A stretch of DNA of 36,077 nucleotides, taken from Terriglobia bacterium (lineage in GTDB: Bacteria > Acidobacteriota > Terriglobia > Bryobacterales > Bryobacteraceae). Under the pieces are notes generated by a model. That model was given only the letters and a program-made list of their open reading frames with translations. It was not told the origin of the DNA and did no database searches. The stretch lies in NCBI GenBank assembly GCA_003175985.1, contig PSRJ01000245.1, positions 1 to 36,077 of the forward strand, written 5' to 3'. The translations under genes and the position numbers were made by a program. Shown one piece after another: positions 7,265 through 15,881 of this stretch. Positions within the stretch are counted from its first letter, which is position 1. Every line of letters starts with the position of its first letter.

Positions 7265-8884
7265 ATGGCGAATAATTTGAAGGCACGGAGCCTGGTCATT
7301 GTTGTGGTGATCGTGGCCTGCATTGTGGGCGTCATCGGTTTTCCGAAATCGGTGGCGGATCTTCAGCGGAACTGGCAGCGCAACATCCGTCTCGGGTTGG
7401 ACCTTAAGGGCGGCAGCCACCTGGTGCTTCAGGTTCAGGTGCAAGACGCGGTGAAGGCCAACGCGGATCAGGCGATCGAGAGGCTGAAGGACGATCTTAA
7501 GAAACAGAACATCACTTGGGCCAGTATCGACCGCAATGATCCCCAGCGGCCGGAAGACGCCGATAGTGTAGAAATTACAATTAAGGGCGTGGTGGCTACC
7601 CAATCGAGTGCCTTCCGCAGCCTCATCAACGAGCGGTATAGCGACTGGGTGCTGACCGCGCAGAACTCCACCGACTACGCGTTGCGCATGAAGCCCTCGG
7701 AGTTGGTGGCCCTGAAGCGCGACACCGTCGAGCGCGAAATCCAAACCATCAGCAACCGCATCAACCAACTCGGACTCACGGAGCCCACGGTGCAGCAGTA
7801 TGGCCGGGCTGGAGATCAGTTCGAGGTTCTCGTCCAGTTGCCGGGCGTAGACGATCCAGCGCGGGTGAAAGAACTCATCGGCACTACGGCGGTCCTGGAG
7901 ATCACCGAGGTCAAGGACGGTCCCTTCGCCAGCCGCGAGGCCGGTCTAGCGCAGCACGGCGGTGTCCTCCCGCTCAACACCAAGATGGTTCGGGCTCTGC
8001 CCCGCGGCGGAACCGAGGGCGAGCAGTGGTACTTGGTCACCAAGACTCCCGTAATCACCGGGCGCGAGATGCGCAATGCTCGTGCCGGGCAGGATGAGTT
8101 CCGCAAGTGGGAGACGAATTTCACGCTCTCCCAGGATGGCGGCAAGCGCTTCGCCCGCTTTACGGAAGCGAATATCGGGAACCGCCTGGCGGTGGTGCTC
8201 GACAACAACATCGTAAGTGTCGCAACGATCCAAAGCAGAATCGAGGATTCCGGCCGGATTACGGGGTTGGGCAGCGAAGATGAATCCGTGGATCTCAGCC
8301 GCTATTTGCGTTCCGGCTCTTTGCCCGCCGGCGTGACTTATCTGGAAGAGCGGTCCGTCGGTCCGTCGTTGGGCGCCGATTCCATTCACGAGGGGTTCCT
8401 GGCTGGCATCGCGGGCTTGCTGGCGGTCGTGATTGTAATGCTCGTCTATTACCGGCGCAGCGGCGTGAACGCGGTACTGGCTCTGATCCTCAATACAGTA
8501 GTACTTTTGGCAGCGATTTCCTACTTCAAAGCTGTGCTTACGCTGCCAGGCATCGCCGGCATCATCCTCACGATCGGTATGGCGGTGGATTCTAACGTCC
8601 TGATTTTCGAGCGGATTCGCGAGGAATTGCGAACCGGCAAATCGGTGGTCTCGGCGGTAGATGCGGGCTTTGGCAAGGCATGGTGGACCATCGTCGATAC
8701 ACACGTTACAACGATTGTCTCCTGTGCGTTCCTGTTCCTTTTTGGGGAAGGCCCAGTGCGCGGATTTGCGGTAACCTTAACAATTGGTTTGGCTGCCAAC
8801 GTTTTCACGGCCGTGTTCGTTTCGCGGACAATCTTCGGGTACGAACTCGCCGGCCAGCGGGGCATGCAGGAATTGAGTATTTAG
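7265..8884 (+). CDS. secD: Protein translocase subunit SecD
   Basis: Inner-membrane subunit of 539 residues of the SecDF complex, which uses the proton gradient to pull proteins through SecYEG. An N-terminal helix (about 9-27) precedes the first conserved motif LGLDLKGGSHLVLQV. A periplasmic domain follows with INQLGLTEPTVQQYG and LPGVDDPARVKELIG, then the membrane domain opening with GPSLGADSIHEGF. The conserved IGMAVDSNVLIFERIREELR contains the Asp and Arg of the proton path. It lies between yajC and secF, as is usual. Confidence 0.96.
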   Translation: MANNLKARSLVIVVVIVACIVGVIGFPKSVADLQRNWQRNIRLGLDLKGGSHLVLQVQVQDAVKANADQAIERLKDDLKKQNITWASIDRNDPQRPEDADSVEITIKGVVATQSSAFRSLINERYSDWVLTAQNSTDYALRMKPSELVALKRDTVEREIQTISNRINQLGLTEPTVQQYGRAGDQFEVLVQLPGVDDPARVKELIGTTAVLEITEVKDGPFASREAGLAQHGGVLPLNTKMVRALPRGGTEGEQWYLVTKTPVITGREMRNARAGQDEFRKWETNFTLSQDGGKRFARFTEANIGNRLAVVLDNNIVSVATIQSRIEDSGRITGLGSEDESVDLSRYLRSGSLPAGVTYLEERSVGPSLGADSIHEGFLAGIAGLLAVVIVMLVYYRRSGVNAVLALILNTVVLLAAISYFKAVLTLPGIAGIILTIGMAVDSNVLIFERIREELRTGKSVVSAVDAGFGKAWWTIVDTHVTTIVSCAFLFLFGEGPVRGFAVTLTIGLAANVFTAVFVSRTIFGYELAGQRGMQELSI

Positions 8885-8906
8885 ACTGGAACAATTTCTA
8901 AGAGGT

Positions 8907-8934
8907 TGGTGTCCAATGGGTTTGGACGGGACCA
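8907..8934 (+). other. Stem-loop between secD and secF
   Basis: GTCCAA (8911-8916) pairs with TTGGAC (8922-8927) around a 5-base loop, and TGGT/ACCA (8907-8910 and 8931-8934) can extend the stem across a GGG bulge. No T tract follows, so it is more likely an mRNA processing or stability element inside the operon than a terminator. Confidence 0.4.
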
Positions 8935-8949
8935 GCCTGGCAAGGTTCG

Positions 8950-10182
8950 ATGCAATTATTCAAGAACACGGATTTTGATTTTCTAGGCAAGAAGTGGCCG
9001 TTCATCATCGCCTCACTGGTGCTCACAGTGGCGGGTTTGACAAGCATTGCGATGAAGGGCGGGCTGCGATACGGTATCGATTTCAAAGGCGGCGCTCAGA
9101 TGACGGTGAAGTTTGCTTCTCCGCCGCCGCTCGATAAGATCCGCACCGCACTGGGGCAAAAAGTCAAAGGCGAAGTCAGTGTCCAGAACTTTACCGATGT
9201 TACGGCCAATAACGAAGTCGTGATCGGCACCGAACTGGAAGAAGAGAAGCAGTTGAATATCAACCGCCAGGCGATGGCGGATGTGTTGACGGCGACCTTT
9301 GGGCAACCGAACAGCGGCAAGCTGGACCTCAACAACGCGAGCCAGCAGGACCTGATGACGCGCTTGCGCGATCCGTTGGCGAGGGCCGGCGTAGCGATGA
9401 GCGATCCACAGTTCCAGTCGCTGGTATCGGCGATTCTCAACTTCCGCAATACCCCGCCGCGCTCCGGATTGATCTCCGACTTCAATCAATTGTCTTCCGT
9501 TCCCGGTGTGACACCTGCTATTCTGAACGTCCTCAAGCAGGAGTGTTATCTGTCGCCGTTCAATATCCGGAACGTGGAAATGGTCGGCCCGCGCGTGGGG
9601 GCCGAGCTACGCAATAAAGCGGTGCTCGCCACTTTGTACGCGCTCGCGGGAATGCTGGTTTATATCGCTTTCCGCTTCGAGTGGATTTACGGTCTGGGCG
9701 CGGTGATTGCGTGTTTCCACGACACGATCATCACCATCGGTCTCTTCTCGCTATTCAACAAGGACATCACCATGACGGTGATCGCGGCGCTGTTGACGCT
9801 GGTGGGCTATTCCATGAACGACACCATCGTGATCTTCGACCGCATCCGCGAGAACCTGAAGATCATGCGCCGCGATTCGCTCGAAACCATTATGAACAAA
9901 TCCGTCAACCAAACGCTGAGCCGGACGGTGATGACGTCGGGGCTGACGTTCTTGACGGTAATCGCGCTGTTTATTTGGGGTGGACCCGTATTGCACGGGT
10001 TCTCCTTCGCGCTGGTGTGCGGAATTATCGTGGGCACCTATTCGTCTGTCTTCGTAGCCTCCCCGATCGTTCTTTTCTGGCATAATTACGCTGATAAGCG
10101 GAAGAAGAGAGCTCCTGGTCCGGCGCCCTCGCCGGCACGCGCGGAAGCGGTTCGTAAGACTCCCACGAGGGTGGCGAAGTAG
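8950..10182 (+). CDS. secF: Protein translocase subunit SecF with an inserted domain
   Basis: Partner of SecD in the inner membrane, 410 residues, longer than the roughly 300-320 usual for SecF. The core is clear: a first helix (about 15-35), then RYGIDFKGGAQMTVKF. Later come VEMVGPRVGAELRNKAV and the membrane domain with SMNDTIVIFDRIRENLK. Between the usual periplasmic segment and VEMVGPRVG lies an extra segment of about 77 residues (124-200). It starts LDLNNASQQDL and contains LSSVPGVTPAILNVL, resembling helix-hairpin-helix motifs of ComEA/GspK-like proteins. The reading frame is unbroken. Start ATG 8950 follows a weak AAGG. Confidence 0.95.
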   Translation: MQLFKNTDFDFLGKKWPFIIASLVLTVAGLTSIAMKGGLRYGIDFKGGAQMTVKFASPPPLDKIRTALGQKVKGEVSVQNFTDVTANNEVVIGTELEEEKQLNINRQAMADVLTATFGQPNSGKLDLNNASQQDLMTRLRDPLARAGVAMSDPQFQSLVSAILNFRNTPPRSGLISDFNQLSSVPGVTPAILNVLKQECYLSPFNIRNVEMVGPRVGAELRNKAVLATLYALAGMLVYIAFRFEWIYGLGAVIACFHDTIITIGLFSLFNKDITMTVIAALLTLVGYSMNDTIVIFDRIRENLKIMRRDSLETIMNKSVNQTLSRTVMTSGLTFLTVIALFIWGGPVLHGFSFALVCGIIVGTYSSVFVASPIVLFWHNYADKRKKRAPGPAPSPARAEAVRKTPTRVAK

Positions 10183-10197
10183 AGAGGAGAAGTTGCT

Positions 10198-10950
10198 ATG
10201 GAAATGTTTGAGCAAACATTCGTTGCGACCGGAAAAACGCACAAGACGTGGACCGTGATGGTCTCGACTATGGTGCAAGTGGTTCTGATCGTAATTCTGA
10301 TCATCATTCCGATGATCTATTTCGATGCGTTGCCGAAGAGCCAGTTGACCAGTTTCCTGGTGGCTCCGCCGCCGCCGCCCCCACCGCCGCCTCCTCCTCC
10401 GCCCGAAGCGCCCAAAGTCGTGAAAGTGATTCCCCGCCAGTTCGATGCCGGCAAACTGATGGCGCCCAAGGAAGTCCCGAAACAGATTGCGATGATCCGC
10501 GAAGATGAGCTGCCGCCACCCTCCGCCGCGAGCGGTGTGGTGGGCGGTGTCGCCGGCGGCGTGGCCAGCGGCGTACTGAGCGGTATCTTAGGCGGTGTTG
10601 GCGCCGCGCCTCCTCCGCCCCCGCCGCCCGTTAAGAAAGAGGAAAAGGCGGTCGTCCCGCAACGCATCCGCGTTGGCGGTAACGTGCAAGGGGCCAAGCT
10701 CGTTCAGCAGCCCAAGCCGGTCTATCCCCCACTGGCGAAGCAGGCTCGCATTCAGGGCGTGGTAAAACTGCACGCGCTTATTTCCAAGGAAGGCACCATC
10801 GAGGATCTGAAGGTGATCAGCGGCCATCCGCTGCTGGTTCCCGCCGCGCTGGACGCGGTGAAACGATGGGTTTATCAGCCGACGCAGCTTAACGGAGAAC
10901 CGGTCGGCGTGGATACAGAGATTGATGTCAATTTCACATTGAGTCAATAG
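10198..10950 (+). CDS. tonB: TonB energy-transducing protein
   Basis: Periplasm-spanning TonB of 250 residues that carries proton-motive energy from ExbB/ExbD to outer-membrane receptors. An N-terminal membrane helix (about 20-42) is followed by a run of 13 prolines near 58-70, a Gly/Val/Ser-rich segment (about 113-140), a second proline run, and a C-terminal TonB domain (about 155-250). That domain has PVYPPLAKQARIQGVVKL and AALDAVKRWVYQPTQLNG. GAGGAG at 10185-10190 precedes the ATG by 7 bases. It is 15 bases after secF and leads into exbB. The glycine-rich linker is an unusual spacer for TonB. Confidence 0.92.
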   Translation: MEMFEQTFVATGKTHKTWTVMVSTMVQVVLIVILIIIPMIYFDALPKSQLTSFLVAPPPPPPPPPPPPPEAPKVVKVIPRQFDAGKLMAPKEVPKQIAMIREDELPPPSAASGVVGGVAGGVASGVLSGILGGVGAAPPPPPPPVKKEEKAVVPQRIRVGGNVQGAKLVQQPKPVYPPLAKQARIQGVVKLHALISKEGTIEDLKVISGHPLLVPAALDAVKRWVYQPTQLNGEPVGVDTEIDVNFTLSQ

Positions 10951-10975
10951 GTCCGCACCCGTTAAGGGTACGGAC
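10951..10975 (+). other. Stem-loop between tonB and exbB
   Basis: Arms 10951-10960 and 10966-10975 pair over ten positions with one mismatch, with loop GTTAA. The structure starts directly after the tonB stop and lacks a T tract. It probably acts as an mRNA end or stability element inside the operon. Confidence 0.4.
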
Positions 10976-11011
10976 AGGAAGTCAAATCAACTCGCAGGAG
11001 AGAGAAAAACA

Positions 11012-11749
11012 ATGTTTTTGCAATTGCAAGTGTGGTCGCTTTTATTGCTCCAGGAAGGCGGTGGCGTAGCGTTCGATCCGCGTTCCATGTGGAACCAGAT
11101 GGGTTCGCTGGCCAAGGCCGTCGTCATTCTGCTGTTTATCATGTCCGCCTATTCCATCGGCGTCATGATCGATCGCTTTATGGCGTATAGCGCGGCCCGG
11201 AAACAATCCCGTGCATTTGCCCCGGCCGTAGCCGGCGCGTTGCGCGAAGGAAAGCTCGATGAAGCGGTCAAGATTGCGGACCGCTACAAGAAGAGCCATC
11301 TGGCCAAAGTCGTGGTAGCCGGTCTGCAGGAATTCCAGGCCCACCAGATCAGCACGGATATCCCGGGCGAAGAGATCGACGCCTCCAAGCGCGCTCTCGA
11401 CCGCGCCGAGGCTATCGTGCGCGCCGAATTGAAGCGCGGCGTCAGCGGCCTGGCGACGATCGGTTCCACCGCTCCGTTCGTCGGACTGTTCGGGACTGTC
11501 GTCGGCATCATCAACGCGTTCAAGGGAATTTCCAACGAGAAGTCGACCGGTCTGGGCGCTGTCGCGGGCGGTATTTCCGAAGCCCTCGTCACCACCGCTA
11601 TCGGACTGTTCGTCGCCATCCCCGCCGTCATGGTGTTCAACTATTTCACCAACCGCATTGAAGCGTTTGATGTGGAGATGGGGAACTCCAGCTCCGAATT
11701 GATCGACTACTTCCTGAAGCGCACCCAGCGTGCCGCTACCCGCAAGTAG
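11012..11749 (+). CDS. exbB: ExbB/TolQ/MotA-family proton channel subunit
   Basis: Inner-membrane channel subunit of 245 residues. Helices lie at about 29-48, 150-172 and 190-213. The conserved TIGSTAPFVGLFGTVVGIINAFKGI segment, split here as TIGSTAPFVGLFGTVVGII and NAFKGI, and the following GGISEALVTTAIGLFVAIPAV are the family signature. Together with the two ExbD proteins it would energise TonB. GGAGAGAG lies 10 bases before the ATG at 11012. A perfect stem-loop follows before exbD. Confidence 0.93.
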   Translation: MFLQLQVWSLLLLQEGGGVAFDPRSMWNQMGSLAKAVVILLFIMSAYSIGVMIDRFMAYSAARKQSRAFAPAVAGALREGKLDEAVKIADRYKKSHLAKVVVAGLQEFQAHQISTDIPGEEIDASKRALDRAEAIVRAELKRGVSGLATIGSTAPFVGLFGTVVGIINAFKGISNEKSTGLGAVAGGISEALVTTAIGLFVAIPAVMVFNYFTNRIEAFDVEMGNSSSELIDYFLKRTQRAATRK

Positions 11750-11799
11750 CAGAGCAGAGTTGTCAAGAAGCAGAGCCGGGATCCGGCGAGTTGATTTCG

Positions 11800-11826
11800 G
11801 CGGGAAGCTCCCCATGAGCTTCCCGC
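11800..11826 (+). other. Perfect 11-bp stem-loop between exbB and exbD
   Basis: GCGGGAAGCTC (11800-11810) pairs perfectly with GAGCTTCCCGC (11816-11826) around loop CCCAT. A smaller GCCGG/CCGGC hairpin lies just upstream at 11775-11787. No T run follows, and exbD starts 27 bases later with its own GGAGAGAG ribosome site. It is likely a partial terminator or a 3'-end protector for the exbB part of the mRNA. Confidence 0.55.
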
Positions 11827-11853
11827 TCCTGCCGAGTTCCATGGAGAGAGCCG

Positions 11854-12315
<462 letters not shown>

Positions 12316-12346
12316 CGATCGTAGGGATTAGTTAAGGAGCAATTTT

Positions 12347-12772
12347 ATGGCAATGACAACTGGCTCAAAGGGTGGTCCGAAGTCCGACATCAACATGACC
12401 CCCATGATCGACGTCCTTTTGGTGCTGATCATTATTTTCATGGTGATCACGCCGCTGACGCCGCATGGTCTGGAAGCCCTGGTGCCGCAACCGCCTCCGC
12501 CGAATTCCAAACCGAACTTGTCCGATCTGCGAACCGTCGTGATCGTCATCGAGAAAGACGGCTCCATAAAGATCAACCAGGACCCAGTGACTGAAGACAA
12601 GCTGGGCGAGCGGTTGGCTGAGATCTTCAAGACGCGCGCAGAGCGTGTCGTCTTCGTGAAGGGCGATCCCGATCTGGAATTTGCCCCCGTGGCGCGCGCG
12701 ATCGATATCGCTCATGGCGCTGGAATCGACAAGGTCGGGCTGATGACACCCAAATCGGAGGCAGGGAACTGA
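12347..12772 (+). CDS. exbD: ExbD-type biopolymer transport protein (copy 2)
   Basis: Second ExbD, 141 residues, with the same layout as copy 1 but clearly diverged. The motif is DINMTPMIDVLLVLIIIFMV with the membrane Asp at 22, and the periplasmic part ends VVFVKGDPDLEFAPVARAIDIAHGAGIDKVGLM. AAGGAG lies about 6 bases before the ATG at 12347. One exbB with two exbD paralogues suggests either a mixed ExbD dimer or two alternative motors. The TPR lipoprotein begins one base after the stop. Confidence 0.92.
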   Translation: MAMTTGSKGGPKSDINMTPMIDVLLVLIIIFMVITPLTPHGLEALVPQPPPPNSKPNLSDLRTVVIVIEKDGSIKINQDPVTEDKLGERLAEIFKTRAERVVFVKGDPDLEFAPVARAIDIAHGAGIDKVGLMTPKSEAGN

Positions 12773-12773
12773 G

Positions 12774-13583
12774 ATGCGCAATCTTACTCTGATTCTCGCT
12801 GTCGCGGCCCTGGCGATTCTGGGCACAAGCTGCCAGAAACTACAGTCGCGGGATCAGCTCAACAAGGGCGCCCAGGCGTTCCGCAATGCGCAATATGCGG
12901 AAGCCGTCGAGCATTTCAAGACCGCAGTGGAACTGGATCCGACCTTTCCCGTCGCGCGGCTGTATCTGGCGACCGCCTACATGCAGCAATACATTCCCGG
13001 CGCGGAATCGCCGGAGAATGCCCAGATGGCGAAAGCGGCTTATGACAATTTCTTGAAGGTCCTGGAGCAGGACCCGAAGAATACAGTGGCCATCGCTTCC
13101 ATCGCATCTCTCTACTTGAATCAGAAGAAGTGGGATGACGCCCAGCAGTGGTACGAAAAGCTCATCGCCGTCGATCCCAACAATGCGGATGCCTATTACA
13201 GCATGGGATTCATTGCCTGGTCCAAGTGGTATCCGATCTATGGTATGGCTCGCGCGGATCTGGGCATGAAGCAGGATGACCCCGGGCCCCTGAAAGACAA
13301 GAAGGTCAAAGCCGAACTGAAAGAGAAGTATCTGCCCGTCATCAATGCCGGCTTGCAGGCGCTCGATAAGACTCTCCAGATCAATCCGGAGTATGAAGAC
13401 GCAATGTCGTACAAAAACCTTCTGATCCGGGAGCGTGCCGACCTCGTGGACACCAAGGACGAATACGAGAAGGAAGTCAAGGAAGCAGATTCGTGGGTCC
13501 AGAAGGCCCTCGAGACCAAGAAGGTAAAAGCCGAACGTAAGGAAAAGAAAACTGGCGGCGGTATCGTCGCCGATACCAAGTAG
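12774..13583 (+). CDS. TPR-repeat lipoprotein
   Basis: Exported protein of 269 residues. A signal sequence ends at a plausible but not ideal lipobox (ILGTSC, Cys 20). TPR-like repeats follow: NKGAQAFRNAQYAEAVEHFKTAVELDP, split as NKGAQAFRNAQ and YAEAVEHFKTAVELDP (about 30-57), then 85-115, 118-150 and 180-205. The tail is Lys/Glu-rich. It would act as a protein-binding scaffold in the periplasm or on a membrane. It starts one base after the second exbD, so it is probably translationally coupled to the TonB-ExbBD motor, and a role in that complex is a reasonable inference. The partner is unknown. Confidence 0.82.
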   Translation: MRNLTLILAVAALAILGTSCQKLQSRDQLNKGAQAFRNAQYAEAVEHFKTAVELDPTFPVARLYLATAYMQQYIPGAESPENAQMAKAAYDNFLKVLEQDPKNTVAIASIASLYLNQKKWDDAQQWYEKLIAVDPNNADAYYSMGFIAWSKWYPIYGMARADLGMKQDDPGPLKDKKVKAELKEKYLPVINAGLQALDKTLQINPEYEDAMSYKNLLIRERADLVDTKDEYEKEVKEADSWVQKALETKKVKAERKEKKTGGGIVADTK

Positions 13584-13591
13584 CTGCGGTG

Positions 13592-13633
13592 GCGCCGGCG
13601 GCTCGAGGGCGGCGCGCCGGCGCTCCCTGTTTT
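13592..13633 (+). terminator. Rho-independent-type terminator after the TonB/ExbBD/TPR run
   Basis: GCGCCGGCG (13592-13600) pairs perfectly with CGCCGGCGC (13615-13623) across a 14-base loop, followed by TCCCTG and TTTT at 13630-13633. It sits 8 bases after the TPR gene stop. The T run is short and merges into the next promoter. Confidence 0.6.
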
Positions 13634-13638
13634 ACAAT
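13633..13638 (+). promoter_or_regulatory. -10 element of the relA/spoT gene
   Basis: TACAAT ends 9 bases before GTG 13648. The expected start site is about 13645, so the mRNA would have almost no leader. No -35 match is present because the upstream bases belong to the terminator hairpin. Confidence 0.5.
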
Positions 13639-13647
13639 TAACCTATA

Positions 13648-15879
13648 GTGCCGTCCGAGTCCGTCAGCCCCACAGAACCCCTTGTAGTAGCCCCTCCCCC
13701 CGATTCCGTCGAACTGCTCTATCGCGACTTGGAAGCCAAGATCCGCGAATATCGGCCTAAAGACGATTTGGCGCCTCTGGAAACGGCGTTCCGGTTTGCG
13801 CGCCAGTGGCATGAGGGCCAGATGCGCGACTCCGGCGAGCCTTACATGGTTCACCCCATCAAGGTGACTCAAATCCTCGCCGATATGCGCATGGACCTTG
13901 TGGCCATGGAAACGGGCCTTCTGCACGATGTAGTGGAAGACACCAGCGTCACGACCGACCAGATTCGCAAGGAGTTCGGCGAAGACGTTGCGCGTTGTGT
14001 CGATGGCGTTACCAAGCTCAGCAAACTCGATTTCTATTCGGCCGAAGATCGCCAGGCGGAGAGCTTCCGCAAGATGCTGCTGGCTATGGTCGAGGATATC
14101 CGGGTCATCATGGTCAAACTGGCGGACCGGATGCACAACATGCGGACGCTCGGATTTCTCAGCCCGGAGCGGCGTGAGCGGATCGCCCGCGAGACCATCG
14201 AAATCTACGCGCCGATCGCGCACCGGCTCGGAATGGGGAAGATCCGGGGCGAGTTGGAGGACCTCGCGTTTCAATACCTCGAGCCGGATGCCTATCGCGA
14301 GATCGTGGCGGCCATGGAATCGCGGCGCCACTCCAATGAAGAATTTCTCGCGGAAATCAAGCAGATTGTCGCAAACGAATTGCTTGGGGAGGGCATCCCC
14401 GCCCGCATGGACGCCCGCATCAAGCGGCCCTATTCGGTATTTCAGAAGCTGCGCCGCCAGAAGATCGCCATGGACCAGGTGTATGATCTGATGGCGCTCC
14501 GCATTATCACTGATTCCGTGAAGAATTGCTACGCAGCACTAGGGGTAATTCACAATCGTTGGCGGCCCATCCCCGGCCGGATTAAGGACTTCATCGCGAT
14601 TCCCCGTCCCAACCTTTACCAGTCTCTGCACACGTCCGTGGTGGGACCACACGGCCAGACGTTCGAAGTGCAGATCCGCACCGAAGAGATGCACCGCATC
14701 GCCGAAGAAGGCATCGCGGCGCACTGGAAGTATAAAGAGGGCCGCAAAGGACCCGCGGCCGACGACCAGCGCATTGCCTGGCTGCGGCATCTGGTGGAAT
14801 GGCAGCGGGACATGCAGGATCCGGGCGAGTTCATGTCCACTCTGAAAGTGGATCTCTATCCGGAAGAGGTCTACACGTTTACGCCGCGCGGCAAGGTGAT
14901 CGTGCTCCCCCGGGAAGCGACTCCTATCGATTTCGCATATGCGATTCATTCGGATGTGGGTAACACGTGCATCGGCGCCAAGGTAAACGGGCGCATTGTG
15001 CCGCTCCGCTCCTCTCTGCGCAATGGGGACGTGGTGGAGATCATGACGCAGCCCGGCCATCAGCCGAGTAAAGACTGGCTGGCGTTTGTCAAAACTGCAC
15101 GCGCCCGCAACAAAATCAAGCATCTCATCAACGCCAGCGAGCGCGCCAAGGCCATTGAGATCGGGGAGAAATACCTGGATAAGGAAGCCCGGCGCCTGGG
15201 GTTCCAGTTTAGCCGCGTGACGAAGAGCGACCTGGACGAAGTCGCCTCCGATTACGGTTACAGCAAGATGGAAGACCTGTATGCGGCGCTCGGCTACGGC
15301 AAATTCTCCGCCAGGCAGGTTCTGAGCAAACTGGCGCCGGAGACGATTAAAGACGAGCCCGAAGAAAGCAAACCAGCTGCTTCTGCCGAGACTGCCGCGG
15401 CGCCCATGCCGGGGCGGCCGGCGGATGGGGATGCTGTCATCAAGGTCAGCGGCATGGATGATTTGCTGGTCTATCGCGCCAAGTGTTGCAACCCCATCCG
15501 CGGCGAAGCCATTGTCGGGTATGTGACTCGCGGCAAGGGTGTCGCGGTGCACTCGCGGATGTGCCACAACGTGCAAAGCCTAATGTACGATGTGGAGCGC
15601 AAGATCGAAGTCGAATGGGCCCGTTCGACGGCCGACGCTTTCCCGGTACGCATCGTGGTGCACACCGACGACCGGCCCGGCATGCTCAATCAGCTCACCT
15701 CAGTTCTCTCTGACGAGAACACGAATATTCGCAGCCTGGAAGCCAAGACCGAGCTGGAGCAGGATGGCGCGCTCGTGGAAATGACAGTGGATGTGCGCGA
15801 CAAGAAACAGCTCGAAAAACTCGTCGCGGCTATGCGTCGCATCTCGGGCGTACGCGATGTCGAGCGCCTCCTAAATTAG
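13648..15879 (+). CDS. Bifunctional (p)ppGpp synthetase/hydrolase (RelA/SpoT homologue)
   Basis: Long RSH enzyme of 743 residues that makes and degrades the alarmone (p)ppGpp. In order: an HD hydrolase domain (about 40-190; HPIKVTQILADM and LLHDVVEDT, with His/Asp at 93-94); a synthetase domain (about 245-360; RIKDFIAIPRPNLYQSLHT, EVQIRTEEMHRIAEEGIAAHWKYK); a TGS domain (about 405-470; VYTFTPRGKVIVLP, ATPIDFAYAIHSDVG); a helical region; a Cys-containing segment (RAKCCNPI...SRMCHNV); and a C-terminal ACT domain (about 665-740). Both catalytic halves look intact. GTG at 13648 lies right below a -10 element with no Shine-Dalgarno. It is the only visible stringent-response enzyme here. Confidence 0.95.
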   Translation: MPSESVSPTEPLVVAPPPDSVELLYRDLEAKIREYRPKDDLAPLETAFRFARQWHEGQMRDSGEPYMVHPIKVTQILADMRMDLVAMETGLLHDVVEDTSVTTDQIRKEFGEDVARCVDGVTKLSKLDFYSAEDRQAESFRKMLLAMVEDIRVIMVKLADRMHNMRTLGFLSPERRERIARETIEIYAPIAHRLGMGKIRGELEDLAFQYLEPDAYREIVAAMESRRHSNEEFLAEIKQIVANELLGEGIPARMDARIKRPYSVFQKLRRQKIAMDQVYDLMALRIITDSVKNCYAALGVIHNRWRPIPGRIKDFIAIPRPNLYQSLHTSVVGPHGQTFEVQIRTEEMHRIAEEGIAAHWKYKEGRKGPAADDQRIAWLRHLVEWQRDMQDPGEFMSTLKVDLYPEEVYTFTPRGKVIVLPREATPIDFAYAIHSDVGNTCIGAKVNGRIVPLRSSLRNGDVVEIMTQPGHQPSKDWLAFVKTARARNKIKHLINASERAKAIEIGEKYLDKEARRLGFQFSRVTKSDLDEVASDYGYSKMEDLYAALGYGKFSARQVLSKLAPETIKDEPEESKPAASAETAAAPMPGRPADGDAVIKVSGMDDLLVYRAKCCNPIRGEAIVGYVTRGKGVAVHSRMCHNVQSLMYDVERKIEVEWARSTADAFPVRIVVHTDDRPGMLNQLTSVLSDENTNIRSLEAKTELEQDGALVEMTVDVRDKKQLEKLVAAMRRISGVRDVERLLN

Positions 15880-15881
15880 CA

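Noticed and set aside
10360..10420. Run of CCG/CCC/CCT triplets considered as a DNA repeat
   Set aside because: It encodes the polyproline linker of TonB in frame with mixed codons, so it is protein-driven low complexity rather than a separate repeat.
14539..15576. Minus-strand ORF of 345 codons inside relA/spoT
   Set aside because: Shadow ORF produced by high third-position GC; the plus-strand gene has all expected domains.
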